Source of the DNA: Caballeronia sp. SBC1
GTDB lineage: Bacteria; Pseudomonadota; Gammaproteobacteria; Burkholderiales; Burkholderiaceae
Assembly: GCF_011493005.1 (NCBI RefSeq)
Contig: NZ_CP049156.1
Coordinates: forward strand, 3,658,001-3,722,000
Reading direction: 5' to 3'
Length of the DNA stretch: 64,000 bases
Part shown: one piece after another, positions 1 through 8,054 of the stretch
Position numbering within the stretch: position 1 is the stretch's first letter
How the letters are laid out: every line of letters begins with the position of its first letter
Made by a program: the position numbers and the translations under genes
The notes under the pieces: generated by a model
Seen by the model: only the letters and a program-made list of their open reading frames with translations
Told to the model about the DNA's origin: nothing
Databases searched by the model: none

Positions 1-453
1 GCTTTTCACATCGATCACCGAAGGATGGTGTAGTAACTGGTCCTGCATGAAGCGCGAAAAGTGCTCCATGTCTTCAACCTGAACGCGCAGCAGATAGTCC
101 ATATCGCCGGTCATTGCGTCGCACGCCACCACCTCCGGCCAGGCGCGCACGGCTTCGCGAAAGCGGTCCGCATGCGTTGGCGGATTTTTCATTCCCGCCG
201 ATACAGACGTCCCGCCGCGTTTTTCCAGCCGCACATTGACGTACGCGAGCAGCCCGAGTCCGAGCAGGCGCGGCTCCAGCAGCGCGACATAACCGCGGAT
301 CACGCCCTCCTCCTCCAGCCGCCGAATTCGCCGCAAGCATGGACTTGGCGAGAGATTCACCTGATCGGCGATGTCCTGGTTGGACAGTCGCCCGTTCACC
401 TGAAGAATCGCGAGAATTTTTCGATCGATCGCGTCGAGTTCGATTTGAGCCAT
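1..453 (-). CDS. Lrp/AsnC-family transcriptional regulator (3' end cut by window edge)
   Basis: The frame stays open from an ATG at 453 to the left edge, so the C-terminus is missing (151 codons visible). The N-terminus (MAQIELDAIDRKILAIL) followed by NGRLSNQDIADQV and SPSPCLRRIRRLEEEGVI is the typical Lrp/AsnC winged helix-turn-helix. The later part (GDMDYLLRVQVEDMEHFSRF) is the start of the RAM ligand-binding domain. It is transcribed divergently from the dioxygenase at 611. Lrp-family proteins often control an adjacent amino-acid catabolic gene, so regulation of hpd is the likely role; that part is inference from position. Confidence 0.9.
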   Translation of the reverse strand, partial: MAQIELDAIDRKILAILQVNGRLSNQDIADQVNLSPSPCLRRIRRLEEEGVIRGYVALLEPRLLGLGLLAYVNVRLEKRGGTSVSAGMKNPPTHADRFREAVRAWPEVVACDAMTGDMDYLLRVQVEDMEHFSRFMQDQLLHHPSVIDVKS

Positions 454-486
454 TTTCTGTCTCCTACTGGCATTTTTCAGCCACTA

Positions 487-526
487 ACTTGCGTCATCGT
501 AGACATGCACGATTTACTTCGCAAGT
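487..526. promoter_or_regulatory. Inverted repeat between Lrp-type regulator and hpd
   Basis: ACTTGCG at 487-493 is matched by CGCAAGT at 520-526, a perfect 7-base inverted repeat with 26 bases between the arms, inside the 157-base divergent promoter region. It could be the site bound by the neighbouring Lrp-type protein, but nothing besides symmetry and position supports this. Confidence 0.35.
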
Positions 527-610
527 ATCTGCCTCGCTTCCGTAGCTAAACTTTGTCCCAATAACCATCGACTAATCATCGAATCATCCTCACGGTTCAG
601 GAGACAAAGC

Positions 611-1714
611 ATGCAGGCAACCACTTGGGACAATCCCGTTGGAACGGATGGTTTTGAATTCATCGAATACACGGCGCCCGATCCGATCGCGCTCGGACAG
701 TTGTTCGAGCAGATGGGGTTCACCGCGATTGCGCGTCATCGTCACAAGAAGGTGACGCTGTACAGGCAGGGTGGGATCAACTTTCTGGTGAACGCCGAGC
801 CCGATTCCTTCGCGCAGCGGTTCGCGCGATTGCATGGTCCGTCAATTTGCGCGATCGCGTTTCGGGTCGCCGATGCGGGCAAGGCCTACAAGCGCGCCCT
901 TGACCTTGGCGCGTGGGGTTTCGACAATAAAACCGGCCCAATGGAACTGAACATTCCCGCGATCAAGGGCATTGGCGATTCGCTGATTTACTTCGTTGAC
1001 CGGTGGCGCGGCAAGAACGGCGCGGAGCCGGGCAGCATTGGCGACATCAGCATCTACGACGTCGATTTCGAACCCATTCCCGGCGCCGAGCAAAACCCGG
1101 TCGGCCACGGACTGACTTACATTGACCATTTGACCCACAACGTTCATCGCGGCCGAATGATCGAATGGGCCGAGTTCTACGAGCGGTTTTTCAATTTCCG
1201 CGAGGCGCGTTACTTCGATATTGAAGGCAAAGTGACAGCGGTCAAATCGAAGGCAATGAGCTCACCGTGCGGAAAGATCCGCATTCCGATCAACGAGGAA
1301 GGCTCGGATACGTCGGGGCAAATCCAGGAATATCTCGACAGCTATCACGGCGAAGGCATCCAGCACATTGCGCTGGGCAGCGACGATATCTACAGCGCCG
1401 TCGACAACCTGCGTGGCGCGAAAATCGCGCTGCTGGACACTATCGACACGTATTACGAGCTCGTCGACCGGCGAGTGCCGAATCATGGCGAATCGGTGGC
1501 GGAACTGCGCAAACGCAAGATCCTGATCGACGGCGTGCGCGACGAAATCCTGCTGCAGATCTTCACGGAAAACCAGATCGGCCCGATCTTCTTCGAGATC
1601 ATTCAACGCAAGGGCAATCAGGGGTTTGGCGAAGGCAACTTCAAGGCGCTGTTCGAATCGATTGAACTCGACCAGATACGGCGCGGCGTGGTGAAGGACA
1701 CGAGCGGCAGCTAA
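611..1714 (+). CDS. hpd: 4-hydroxyphenylpyruvate dioxygenase
   Basis: Converts 4-hydroxyphenylpyruvate to homogentisate in cytosolic tyrosine and phenylalanine breakdown, using non-haem Fe(II). The 367 residues match the bacterial family. The three expected iron ligands are visible: His173 (IDHLTHN), His252 (GIQHIAL) and Glu329 (FFEIIQRKG), the last followed by the conserved GNQGFGEGNFKALFESIE tail. A strong Shine-Dalgarno (AGGAG) lies 7 bases before the ATG. It is divergent from an Lrp-type regulator and ends at a strong terminator, so it is probably monocistronic. Confidence 0.97.
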   Translation: MQATTWDNPVGTDGFEFIEYTAPDPIALGQLFEQMGFTAIARHRHKKVTLYRQGGINFLVNAEPDSFAQRFARLHGPSICAIAFRVADAGKAYKRALDLGAWGFDNKTGPMELNIPAIKGIGDSLIYFVDRWRGKNGAEPGSIGDISIYDVDFEPIPGAEQNPVGHGLTYIDHLTHNVHRGRMIEWAEFYERFFNFREARYFDIEGKVTAVKSKAMSSPCGKIRIPINEEGSDTSGQIQEYLDSYHGEGIQHIALGSDDIYSAVDNLRGAKIALLDTIDTYYELVDRRVPNHGESVAELRKRKILIDGVRDEILLQIFTENQIGPIFFEIIQRKGNQGFGEGNFKALFESIELDQIRRGVVKDTSGS

Positions 1715-1740
1715 AACCTGCGGCGCAAAAGTGCAAATAA

Positions 1741-1776
1741 AAATGCCGAGGATTTAAAGATCCTCGGCATTTTTTG
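1741..1776 (+). terminator. Rho-independent terminator of hpd
   Basis: A perfect 10-base stem, ATGCCGAGGA (1743-1752) with TCCTCGGCAT (1761-1770), is followed by a T-run. It starts 27 bases after the hpd stop codon. The preceding A-run means it may also act on the opposite strand. Confidence 0.9.
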
Positions 1777-1910
1777 TTCATTTGCGTTTCGGAAGATCGC
1801 GGGTGACTGCATCTGCCCGCATTTACGGCACTTACGATAAGCGCAGGAGTCACGAACCAAGCTGATCAGAGTTCAACGAGCGTTCAGCAACTTCTCGTGC
1901 GTCCAAACTC

Positions 1911-2102
1911 TCAAGCGTCAGCGTCGTCCTTATTTTCTGCCGTCTGCTTGCTTGAAACCTGTTCGACCCGAACCTGGGAAATTCGCGGTACACCGGAGAT
2001 TGTTGCCTCCGATCCAGCCAGTCCGCCCACGCGAACCGGCGCATTCATCGCAAAAAATGCTGCGGAAACCATCAAAAAGCTTTGGATGTATCGTTGTTTC
2101 AC
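1911..2102 (-). CDS. Small exported protein, GTG start (63 aa)
   Basis: The start is set by an excellent Shine-Dalgarno, AAGGAGG (2114-2108), five bases before a GTG at 2102; upstream ATG codons in the same frame lack such a site. The product begins KQRYIQSFLMVSAAFFAMNA, a basic tip plus hydrophobic core that looks like a Sec signal peptide with cleavage after AMNA. A short mature part ends in the acidic, polar tail SSKQTAENKDDADA. I do not recognise the family. It stands alone, convergent with hpd and divergent from the oxidoreductase at 2416. Signal plus ribosome site make it likely real, but no function can be assigned. Confidence 0.5.
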   Translation of the reverse strand: MKQRYIQSFLMVSAAFFAMNAPVRVGGLAGSEATISGVPRISQVRVEQVSSKQTAENKDDADA

Positions 2103-2415
2103 TACTTCCTCCTTCACTGCGTGCATCGGTGTGTCCAGCAATCGTGCTCTTCCTGCCAGCAAAGCCAACGCGAATGTGCATCGATCGCGGGTTTGAATGC
2201 GCTCGGCCTGAGCGGTTCCCCAGTGACATCGAAATCCGGCCGTTTTTACACGTCGTAACACCTGTGCAATGTTGAAATTACTTTTCAGCGGGTTTTTACC
2301 AGTGCTGTAAAAAAGTCAAAACGGGCACACTCAGAATCCCGGCCGATGCGTCCATAAGACGCGGACGCCCTTAAATTGCTTTGGCGATCCCAAACGTTGG
2401 CGGAGAGACCCCACA

Positions 2416-5400
2416 ATGAATGCCCCCCTTGACGCGGAACAAAAAGCTTCCCTAGAAGCCGCGCTGAATTCCGTCACTCTCGACGACAAATACACCCTGG
2501 AACGCGGTCGCGCGTACATGAGCGGCATACAGGCGCTGGTTCGGCTGCCGATGCTGCAACAACAACGCGATCATGCTGCCGGACTGAACACCGCCGGTTT
2601 TATTTCCGGCTATCGCGGCTCCCCGCTCGGCGCACTCGACCAACATCTGTGGAAAGCGAAGAAACATCTCGCCTCGCATCAGGTCGTGTTCCAGCCCGGT
2701 GTGAACGAAGACCTCGCGGCCACGGCGGTCTGGGGTTCGCAGCAGGTCAATCTATATCCCAGCGCCAAATACGACGGCGTGTTCTCGATGTGGTACGGCA
2801 AAGGGCCGGGCGTCGACAGAACCGGTGATGTCTTCAAGCACGGAAATTCAGCGGGTTCATCGCCGCATGGCGGTGTGCTCGTGCTCGCCGGCGACGATCA
2901 CGCCGCTAAATCCTCGACGCTCGCGCATCAGTCGGAACACATTTTCAAGGCGTGCGGGCTGCCGGTTCTGTTTCCATCGAATGTGCAGGAGTATCTGGAT
3001 TTCGGCCTGCACGGCTGGGCCATGAGCCGATATTCCGGCCTCTGGGTCGCGATGAAATGCGTGACGGACGTGGTGGAGTCATCGGCTTCTGTCGATATCG
3101 ATCCGCATCGCACGAAAATTATTCTGCCGACTGATTTCGCAATGCCCGATGGCGGCCTCAACATCCGCTGGCCTGATCCGCCGCTGGTTCAGGAAGCGCG
3201 GCTGCTCGACTACAAGTGGTACGCGGCGCTCGCCTATGTACGCGCGAACAAGTTGGACAGGATCGAGATTGAATCACCGAACGCGCGCTTCGGGATCATG
3301 ACGGCGGGTAAGGCTTATCTCGACGTTCGCCAGGCTTTATCAGACCTCGGTCTCGACGATGAAACCTGCTCGCGCATCGGCATACGCTTGTACAAGGTCG
3401 GTTGCGTGTGGCCGCTCGAAGCTCAAGGTGCGCATGCATTTGCACATGGGCTGCAGGAGATTCTGGTCGTTGAAGAAAAACGCCAGATCCTGGAATACGC
3501 GATCAAGGAAGAGCTCTATAACTGGCCCGATGCGCAACGGCCGCGCGTGTTCGGCAAGTTCGACGAGAAGGATGGCGCAGGCGGCGAATGGTCCGTACCG
3601 ATGGGCAACTGGCTGCTACCGGCACACTACGAGCTATCGCCGGCGATCATCGCAAAGGCGATTGCCACGCGCCTCGACAAGTTCGATCTCCCCGCCGATG
3701 TCCGCGCGCGCATCGCGACGCGTATTGCCGTGATCGAAGCGAAGGAAAGAGCGCTGGCGCGGCCGCGCGTGGAAGCAGAGCGCAAGCCGTGGTTCTGCTC
3801 GGGCTGTCCGCACAATACATCGACTAACGTGCCTGAAGGATCGCGCGCGCTGGCAGGTATCGGTTGCCATTACATGACCGTGTGGATGGACCGGAGCACG
3901 AGCACGTTCAGCCAGATGGGCGGCGAAGGCGTCGCGTGGATCGGCCAGGCGCCGTTCACGAACGACAAGCACGTGTTCGCCAATCTGGGCGATGGCACGT
4001 ACTTCCACTCCGGCCTGCTCGCGATCCGCGCAGCGATCGCGTCGAAGAACAACATCACTTACAAGATCCTCTACAACGACGCCGTCGCGATGACCGGCGG
4101 GCAGCCTGTAGACGGCGTGCTCACCGTACCGCAGATCACGCATCAACTGGCGGCCGAAGGCGCGACGAAGATCGTAATTGTCACCGATGAACCCGAGAAA
4201 TATCACGCGAACGTTGGATTGGCGCCGGGTATTGATGTGTTTCATCGCGACAAGCTCGATGAAGTTCAGCGCCAGCTGAGGGAAATTGCCGGCACCACGA
4301 TCCTGATCTACGACCAAACGTGCGCGACGGAAAAACGCCGGCGCAGGAAACGCGGCACGTATCCCGATCCGGCGAAGCGCGTGGTCATCAACGAAGCCGT
4401 GTGCGAAGGCTGCGGCGATTGCTCGGTGAAATCGAATTGCCTGTCGGTCGAACCGCTCGATACCGAATACGGCACGAAACGCCAGATCAACCAATCGACC
4501 TGCAACAAGGACTACTCGTGCGTGAACGGCTTCTGCCCGAGCTTCGTCACGGTTGAAGGCGGGCAGTTGAAGAAACCGAAGGTATCGAGTATTTCCGGCG
4601 ATGCCATGCCTCCCGTCCCCATGCCGGAGCTGCCGCTGATCGACCGGCCGTATGGCGTGTTGGTCACGGGCGTAGGCGGAACGGGCGTTGTGACGATTGG
4701 CGCGCTGCTCGGCATGGCGTCGCATCTCGAGCAAAAAGGCGTGACCGTGCTCGATGTCACCGGCCTCGCGCAAAAGGGCGGCGCAGTGATGAGTCACGTG
4801 CAAATCGCCACGCATCCCGGCGATATCCACGCCACACGCATCGCGATGGGCGAAGCGGATTTGGTGATCGGCTGCGATCCTATCGTGACAGCCAGCGACG
4901 AATGCGGTTCGCGCATGCAACCCGGCCATACGCGCGTGGTGGTGAACAGCGCCGAAACGCCAACTGCCGAGTTCATCAAGAATCCGAACTGGCGCTTCCC
5001 CGGCGCGAGCGCAGAAGCCGATATTCGCGCGGCCGCGGGCGAGCACGTTGCGCTAGTCGATGCGAATCGCTTCGCCGTTGCTTTACTCGGCGATGCCATT
5101 TACACCAATCCGTTCGTGCTGGGTTTTGCATGGCAACGCGGCTGGGTGCCGTTGCGGCATGAATCGTTGGTTCGCGCTATCGAATTGAATGCAGTGCAGG
5201 TCGAAAAGAACCTCGCGGCGTTCGAATGGGGACGTCACGCAGCGCACGATCTTGAGGGCGTCACGCGGTTTGTCAAGGCGCAAGGTCGCGGCGCGATTTC
5301 GACAGCCTCGGATAGTGGCAGCAAGATCATCGCGCTGCACACACCAAAGGCGCTGGATGCGCTGATTGAAAAGCGCATCGCTTATCTTGTCGATTACCAG

Positions 5401-6015
5401 AACGAAGCGTATGCGACGCGTTATGGCCGGCTTGTGGCGCAAGTGCGTTCGGCGGAAGCTTTGATCGGTTTCGGCGATGGCCAGTACGCGTTGACCGAAG
5501 CTGTCGCTAAAAATCTGCACAAGCTGATGGCGTACAAGGACGAGTATGAAGTCGCGCGCCTTTATGCCGATCCGGCGTTCGTGGAACGGTTGAAAGGCAG
5601 TTTCGAAGGTGACTGGAAAGTGAAATTCCACCTCGCGCCGCCCATGCTCTCAAAGAAGGACGCGCACGGTCATCTGATCAAGAAGCAGTATGGCCCGTGG
5701 GTTTTATCCGCTATGAAGGTTTTGGCGAAGATGAAGTTCCTGCGCGGTACATCGTTCGATATCTTCGGCAAAACTGAAGAACGGAAGATGGAACGGACGC
5801 TGATTACGGATTACGAGGCGCTGGTGAAAGAGTTGATCGGTGGATTGACAGCGGAGAAGTTGCCGCTGGCGATAGAACTGGCAAGCCTGCCTGATTCGAT
5901 GCGCGGTTACGGTCACGTGAAGGACAACAACGTGAACGCAGCGCGTATCAAATGGAATGCGTTGCTGACGAAGTGGCGTACGCCCGCAGGCGGCGAGACC
6001 CGGCAAGTAGCCTGA
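2416..6015 (+). CDS. Indolepyruvate ferredoxin oxidoreductase, fused alpha/beta type
   Basis: Catalyses CoA-dependent oxidative decarboxylation of aryl-pyruvates, or related 2-oxo acids, with reduction of ferredoxin. It is a 1199-residue single-chain version, as is common in proteobacteria. In order: an N-terminal pyrimidine-binding-type region (about 30-400), a WFCSGCPHN cysteine motif near 460, the thiamine-diphosphate motif GDGTYFHSG near 530, a ferredoxin-like cluster motif CEGCGDCSVKSNC near 660, a glycine-rich gamma domain (GVGGTGVV) from about 750, and a C-terminal domain of the kind found in the long family members. Its position beside hpd suggests a second route for aromatic 2-oxo acids. 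Substrate choice is inferred from the family. Confidence 0.93.
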   Translation: MNAPLDAEQKASLEAALNSVTLDDKYTLERGRAYMSGIQALVRLPMLQQQRDHAAGLNTAGFISGYRGSPLGALDQHLWKAKKHLASHQVVFQPGVNEDLAATAVWGSQQVNLYPSAKYDGVFSMWYGKGPGVDRTGDVFKHGNSAGSSPHGGVLVLAGDDHAAKSSTLAHQSEHIFKACGLPVLFPSNVQEYLDFGLHGWAMSRYSGLWVAMKCVTDVVESSASVDIDPHRTKIILPTDFAMPDGGLNIRWPDPPLVQEARLLDYKWYAALAYVRANKLDRIEIESPNARFGIMTAGKAYLDVRQALSDLGLDDETCSRIGIRLYKVGCVWPLEAQGAHAFAHGLQEILVVEEKRQILEYAIKEELYNWPDAQRPRVFGKFDEKDGAGGEWSVPMGNWLLPAHYELSPAIIAKAIATRLDKFDLPADVRARIATRIAVIEAKERALARPRVEAERKPWFCSGCPHNTSTNVPEGSRALAGIGCHYMTVWMDRSTSTFSQMGGEGVAWIGQAPFTNDKHVFANLGDGTYFHSGLLAIRAAIASKNNITYKILYNDAVAMTGGQPVDGVLTVPQITHQLAAEGATKIVIVTDEPEKYHANVGLAPGIDVFHRDKLDEVQRQLREIAGTTILIYDQTCATEKRRRRKRGTYPDPAKRVVINEAVCEGCGDCSVKSNCLSVEPLDTEYGTKRQINQSTCNKDYSCVNGFCPSFVTVEGGQLKKPKVSSISGDAMPPVPMPELPLIDRPYGVLVTGVGGTGVVTIGALLGMASHLEQKGVTVLDVTGLAQKGGAVMSHVQIATHPGDIHATRIAMGEADLVIGCDPIVTASDECGSRMQPGHTRVVVNSAETPTAEFIKNPNWRFPGASAEADIRAAAGEHVALVDANRFAVALLGDAIYTNPFVLGFAWQRGWVPLRHESLVRAIELNAVQVEKNLAAFEWGRHAAHDLEGVTRFVKAQGRGAISTASDSGSKIIALHTPKALDALIEKRIAYLVDYQNEAYATRYGRLVAQVRSAEALIGFGDGQYALTEAVAKNLHKLMAYKDEYEVARLYADPAFVERLKGSFEGDWKVKFHLAPPMLSKKDAHGHLIKKQYGPWVLSAMKVLAKMKFLRGTSFDIFGKTEERKMERTLITDYEALVKELIGGLTAEKLPLAIELASLPDSMRGYGHVKDNNVNAARIKWNALLTKWRTPAGGETRQVA

Positions 6016-6036
6016 GTTTTTAGCGCAACGCACGAC

Positions 6037-6068
6037 AAAACGCCCGATGATTCATCGGGCGTTTTTTT
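6037..6068 (+). terminator. Rho-independent terminator of the oxidoreductase gene
   Basis: CGCCCGATGA (6041-6050) pairs perfectly with TCATCGGGCG (6052-6061), followed by seven T. A degraded copy of the same hairpin is found near 7332 as part of the tandem duplication. Confidence 0.9.
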
Positions 6069-6092
6069 GTTGAAGGTCAACAGTTTCAGCCA

Positions 6093-6785
6093 TTACGCGA
6101 CTCGGCGCGCACCGTAGTATCGCGATGTCCAATAAGCACTTCTCATCGATTCAACACGAATAAACGCGCCTGTCCTCGGTGCATGAATAAACTGATGCTC
6201 GCCGACATAAATGCCAACGTGAGTCGCCGCACCGCGAGGCGTATTGAAAAATACGAGATCGCCGGGATGCAAGTCCGTCTGCGCAACCGGCTTGCCTTTC
6301 CTGCTGATTTGCGCCGATAGCCGAGGCAATAATATGCCTGCCGCCCTCTCGTAGACGTAGCGCACGAAGCCACTGCAATCAAGCCCTTCCTCGGGCGTAT
6401 TGCCACCCCACAAGTAACGGATGCCGATCATAGTCTCCGCTTCTTCCAGAACGCCTGAAACCCTGTCAGCGGCCCCATTCGTGGCGAGTTCCGGACTTTG
6501 CCAGGTGGCATCCGGAGTCGAAACAGGATGGTAATTCAACGCATCGCCATCGAGTGAAACGGGCTCGCCGACTTCAATGGAGCCAGTCACTATATGTTTG
6601 CTGGCGGCCATGTCGAACGTCTCTGCATGCGCCGACGTTGACGCGGTCGCTAATACCAATGTGCTGAACACCGTTGCCAGCAGATTATTCAGCCGACCTT
6701 TGAACGACACAGTTCTGGTGCTTTCCCTCGTACAATAGCGCTGGGAATCGAGAGCGATATCGCGATTAAGTTCATCCCACATCAT
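6093..6785 (-). CDS. C40-family (NlpC/P60) peptidase, duplicate copy 1
   Basis: Predicted exported cell-wall endopeptidase cutting peptide cross-links in peptidoglycan. The C-terminal NlpC/P60 domain has the catalytic cysteine in GLDCSGFVRYVY, the histidine in THVGIYVG and the third polar site in QFIHAPRTG. An N-terminal hydrophobic stretch (LLATVFSTLVLATASTSAHA) is a signal peptide or anchor. The start is uncertain: ATG at 6785 gives an N-terminus about as long as copy 2, while a GTG at 6710 (SFKGRLNN...) would make a tighter signal peptide. The last 115 residues differ from the protein at 7385-8053 at about 15 positions, whereas the N-terminal halves have diverged strongly. This copy stands apart from the secretion operon. 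Confidence 0.85.
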   Translation of the reverse strand: MMWDELNRDIALDSQRYCTRESTRTVSFKGRLNNLLATVFSTLVLATASTSAHAETFDMAASKHIVTGSIEVGEPVSLDGDALNYHPVSTPDATWQSPELATNGAADRVSGVLEEAETMIGIRYLWGGNTPEEGLDCSGFVRYVYERAAGILLPRLSAQISRKGKPVAQTDLHPGDLVFFNTPRGAATHVGIYVGEHQFIHAPRTGAFIRVESMRSAYWTSRYYGARRVA

Positions 6786-6797
6786 CGTAGCGCCCAC

Positions 6798-7246
6798 ATT
6801 CTTAAATCCGTCGGGCCAGTCGTCTTTGAAGGCCCCGCCAATGGAATAGCCTGATTTCGCTCAAACAATCTGTAACCGCCGACTTCCTTTTGGCCAACGG
6901 CGTCACGCTTTACTGCGACCTCGTTCAGTATTGGTTTATATCGCCTTTTCATAATTGATACGCATTCCTAATATACATCTCGATTTTTTAAACTGCGGCG
7001 GATTCAACATATTTCTGAAACCGCATCGTGTAGCAACGTCTGAAGGTGGGAGCCGTAAGCAGGATCGACGATACAAACTCGTCACGCCTTCTCAAGCTGC
7101 TTCAAAGCATATTTTATTAGGAACTTATAAGAATTCTCATAGGCGAACTCCCAAAGAGTCCATTGGACTGGTCCACGTTCGTCGCGCAGCGTTCGTTGGC
7201 AGCAGATCCGGCCGACACCGCATTCGCTTTATCGGCGATGGAATAA
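6798..7246. other. Gene-free spacer between the duplicated peptidases
   Basis: About 450 bases, noticeably richer in A and T than the surroundings. No convincing reading frame was seen on either strand. By position it holds the promoter of peptidase copy 1 and the junction of the tandem duplication. Confidence 0.5.
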
Positions 7247-7384
7247 AATGCCTTGCAGGCGCATTGGCGCGCGCCGGCGTGCAGTGAGCCGCGGCAAGTG
7301 GCTTAGGTCTTTGGCGCAACGCATGACAAAACGCCCAATATTGTCATCGGGCGTTTCGCTGTTGAAGGTCAACAGGTTCAGCCA
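7247..7384 (+). repeat. Duplicated 3' end and terminator of the oxidoreductase gene
   Basis: This stretch aligns with 5956-6092 at a constant offset of 1291 bases (1292 after one indel in the hairpin loop). It covers the last 20 or so codons of the oxidoreductase gene, its stop region, terminator hairpin and the spacer to the peptidase stop codon. The reading frame is lost and the hairpin arms carry mismatches (cgcccaata... tcatcgggcg). It is a non-functional fragment that records a tandem duplication of the block oxidoreductase 3' end plus peptidase. Confidence 0.8.
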
Positions 7385-8053
7385 TTACGCGACTCGGCGC
7401 GCACCGTAGTATCGTGATGTCCAATAAGCGCTATTCATTGATTCAATGCGAATAAATGCGCCTGTTCGCGGTGCGTGAATGAACTGTTGTCCGCCCACGT
7501 AGATGCCGACGTGCGTAGCTGCTCCCCGAGGCGTATTAAAGAAAACAAGGTCGCCCGGATGCAGGTCGGGTTGCGCAATCGCGCTGCCCTTCCTGCTAAT
7601 TTGTGCCGATAACCTCGGCAATAGCATTCCCGTCACCTTCTGATAAACATAGCGCACGAAGCCGCTGCAATCGAGACCTTCCTCTGGCGTATTGCCGCCC
7701 CACAAGTAAGGTACCCCGATCATTGTTTCGGCCTTCTTCACCACGCCGGCGAGTTTCGCATTCGATGCCACGGGCGAATTCGCTGAGTTCGCCGCAACCG
7801 GCTCGTCGTCCGGGAAAATCCTTGCGGCAATAGCCTCGCTGTCGAGTGAATTGAGATCGCCAACCTCTATAGCGTCAACCGTAACGCTTTTTGTGCTGGT
7901 GTCTGTAGGCGAAGCATTGGCCGCTGCGGTCGAGAAGATGACGCTGCTGCATGCAATCGCGGCAAGACGCGCGAAATAGCGTTGCAGTGAACGAGCTAAA
8001 CCGTCCGTTTGCCTTTTGCGGCAATCGATAATTTCAGAGTTGCTGCGTTCCAT
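7385..8053 (-). CDS. C40-family (NlpC/P60) peptidase, duplicate copy 2, in the secretion operon
   Basis: A 222-residue predicted exported peptidoglycan endopeptidase. The ATG at 8053 follows the exporter stop codon by one base (TGA-G-ATG), which indicates translational coupling and fixes the start. A cytosolic tip precedes a hydrophobic segment (LAAIACSSVIFSTAAANAS), probably a signal peptide. The catalytic cysteine (GLDCSGF), histidine (THVGIYVG) and final motif (FIHAPRTG) are intact. A peptidase in an RTX exporter operon could open the wall for assembly of the secretion apparatus or release an adhesin; either role is inference. Confidence 0.88.
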   Translation of the reverse strand: MERSNSEIIDCRKRQTDGLARSLQRYFARLAAIACSSVIFSTAAANASPTDTSTKSVTVDAIEVGDLNSLDSEAIAARIFPDDEPVAANSANSPVASNAKLAGVVKKAETMIGVPYLWGGNTPEEGLDCSGFVRYVYQKVTGMLLPRLSAQISRKGSAIAQPDLHPGDLVFFNTPRGAATHVGIYVGGQQFIHAPRTGAFIRIESMNSAYWTSRYYGARRVA

Positions 8054-8054
8054 C

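Noticed and set aside
3634..5046. Minus-strand open frame (470 codons) inside the oxidoreductase gene
   Set aside because: Antisense shadow; Arg/His/Ala-rich, no domain.
6780..6850. Possible remnant of the exporter 3' end upstream of peptidase copy 1
   Set aside because: A tandem duplication might have copied it, and one reading (AFKDDWPDGF) vaguely resembles the exporter end (AFDGSRDAF), but by eye the match is too weak to claim.
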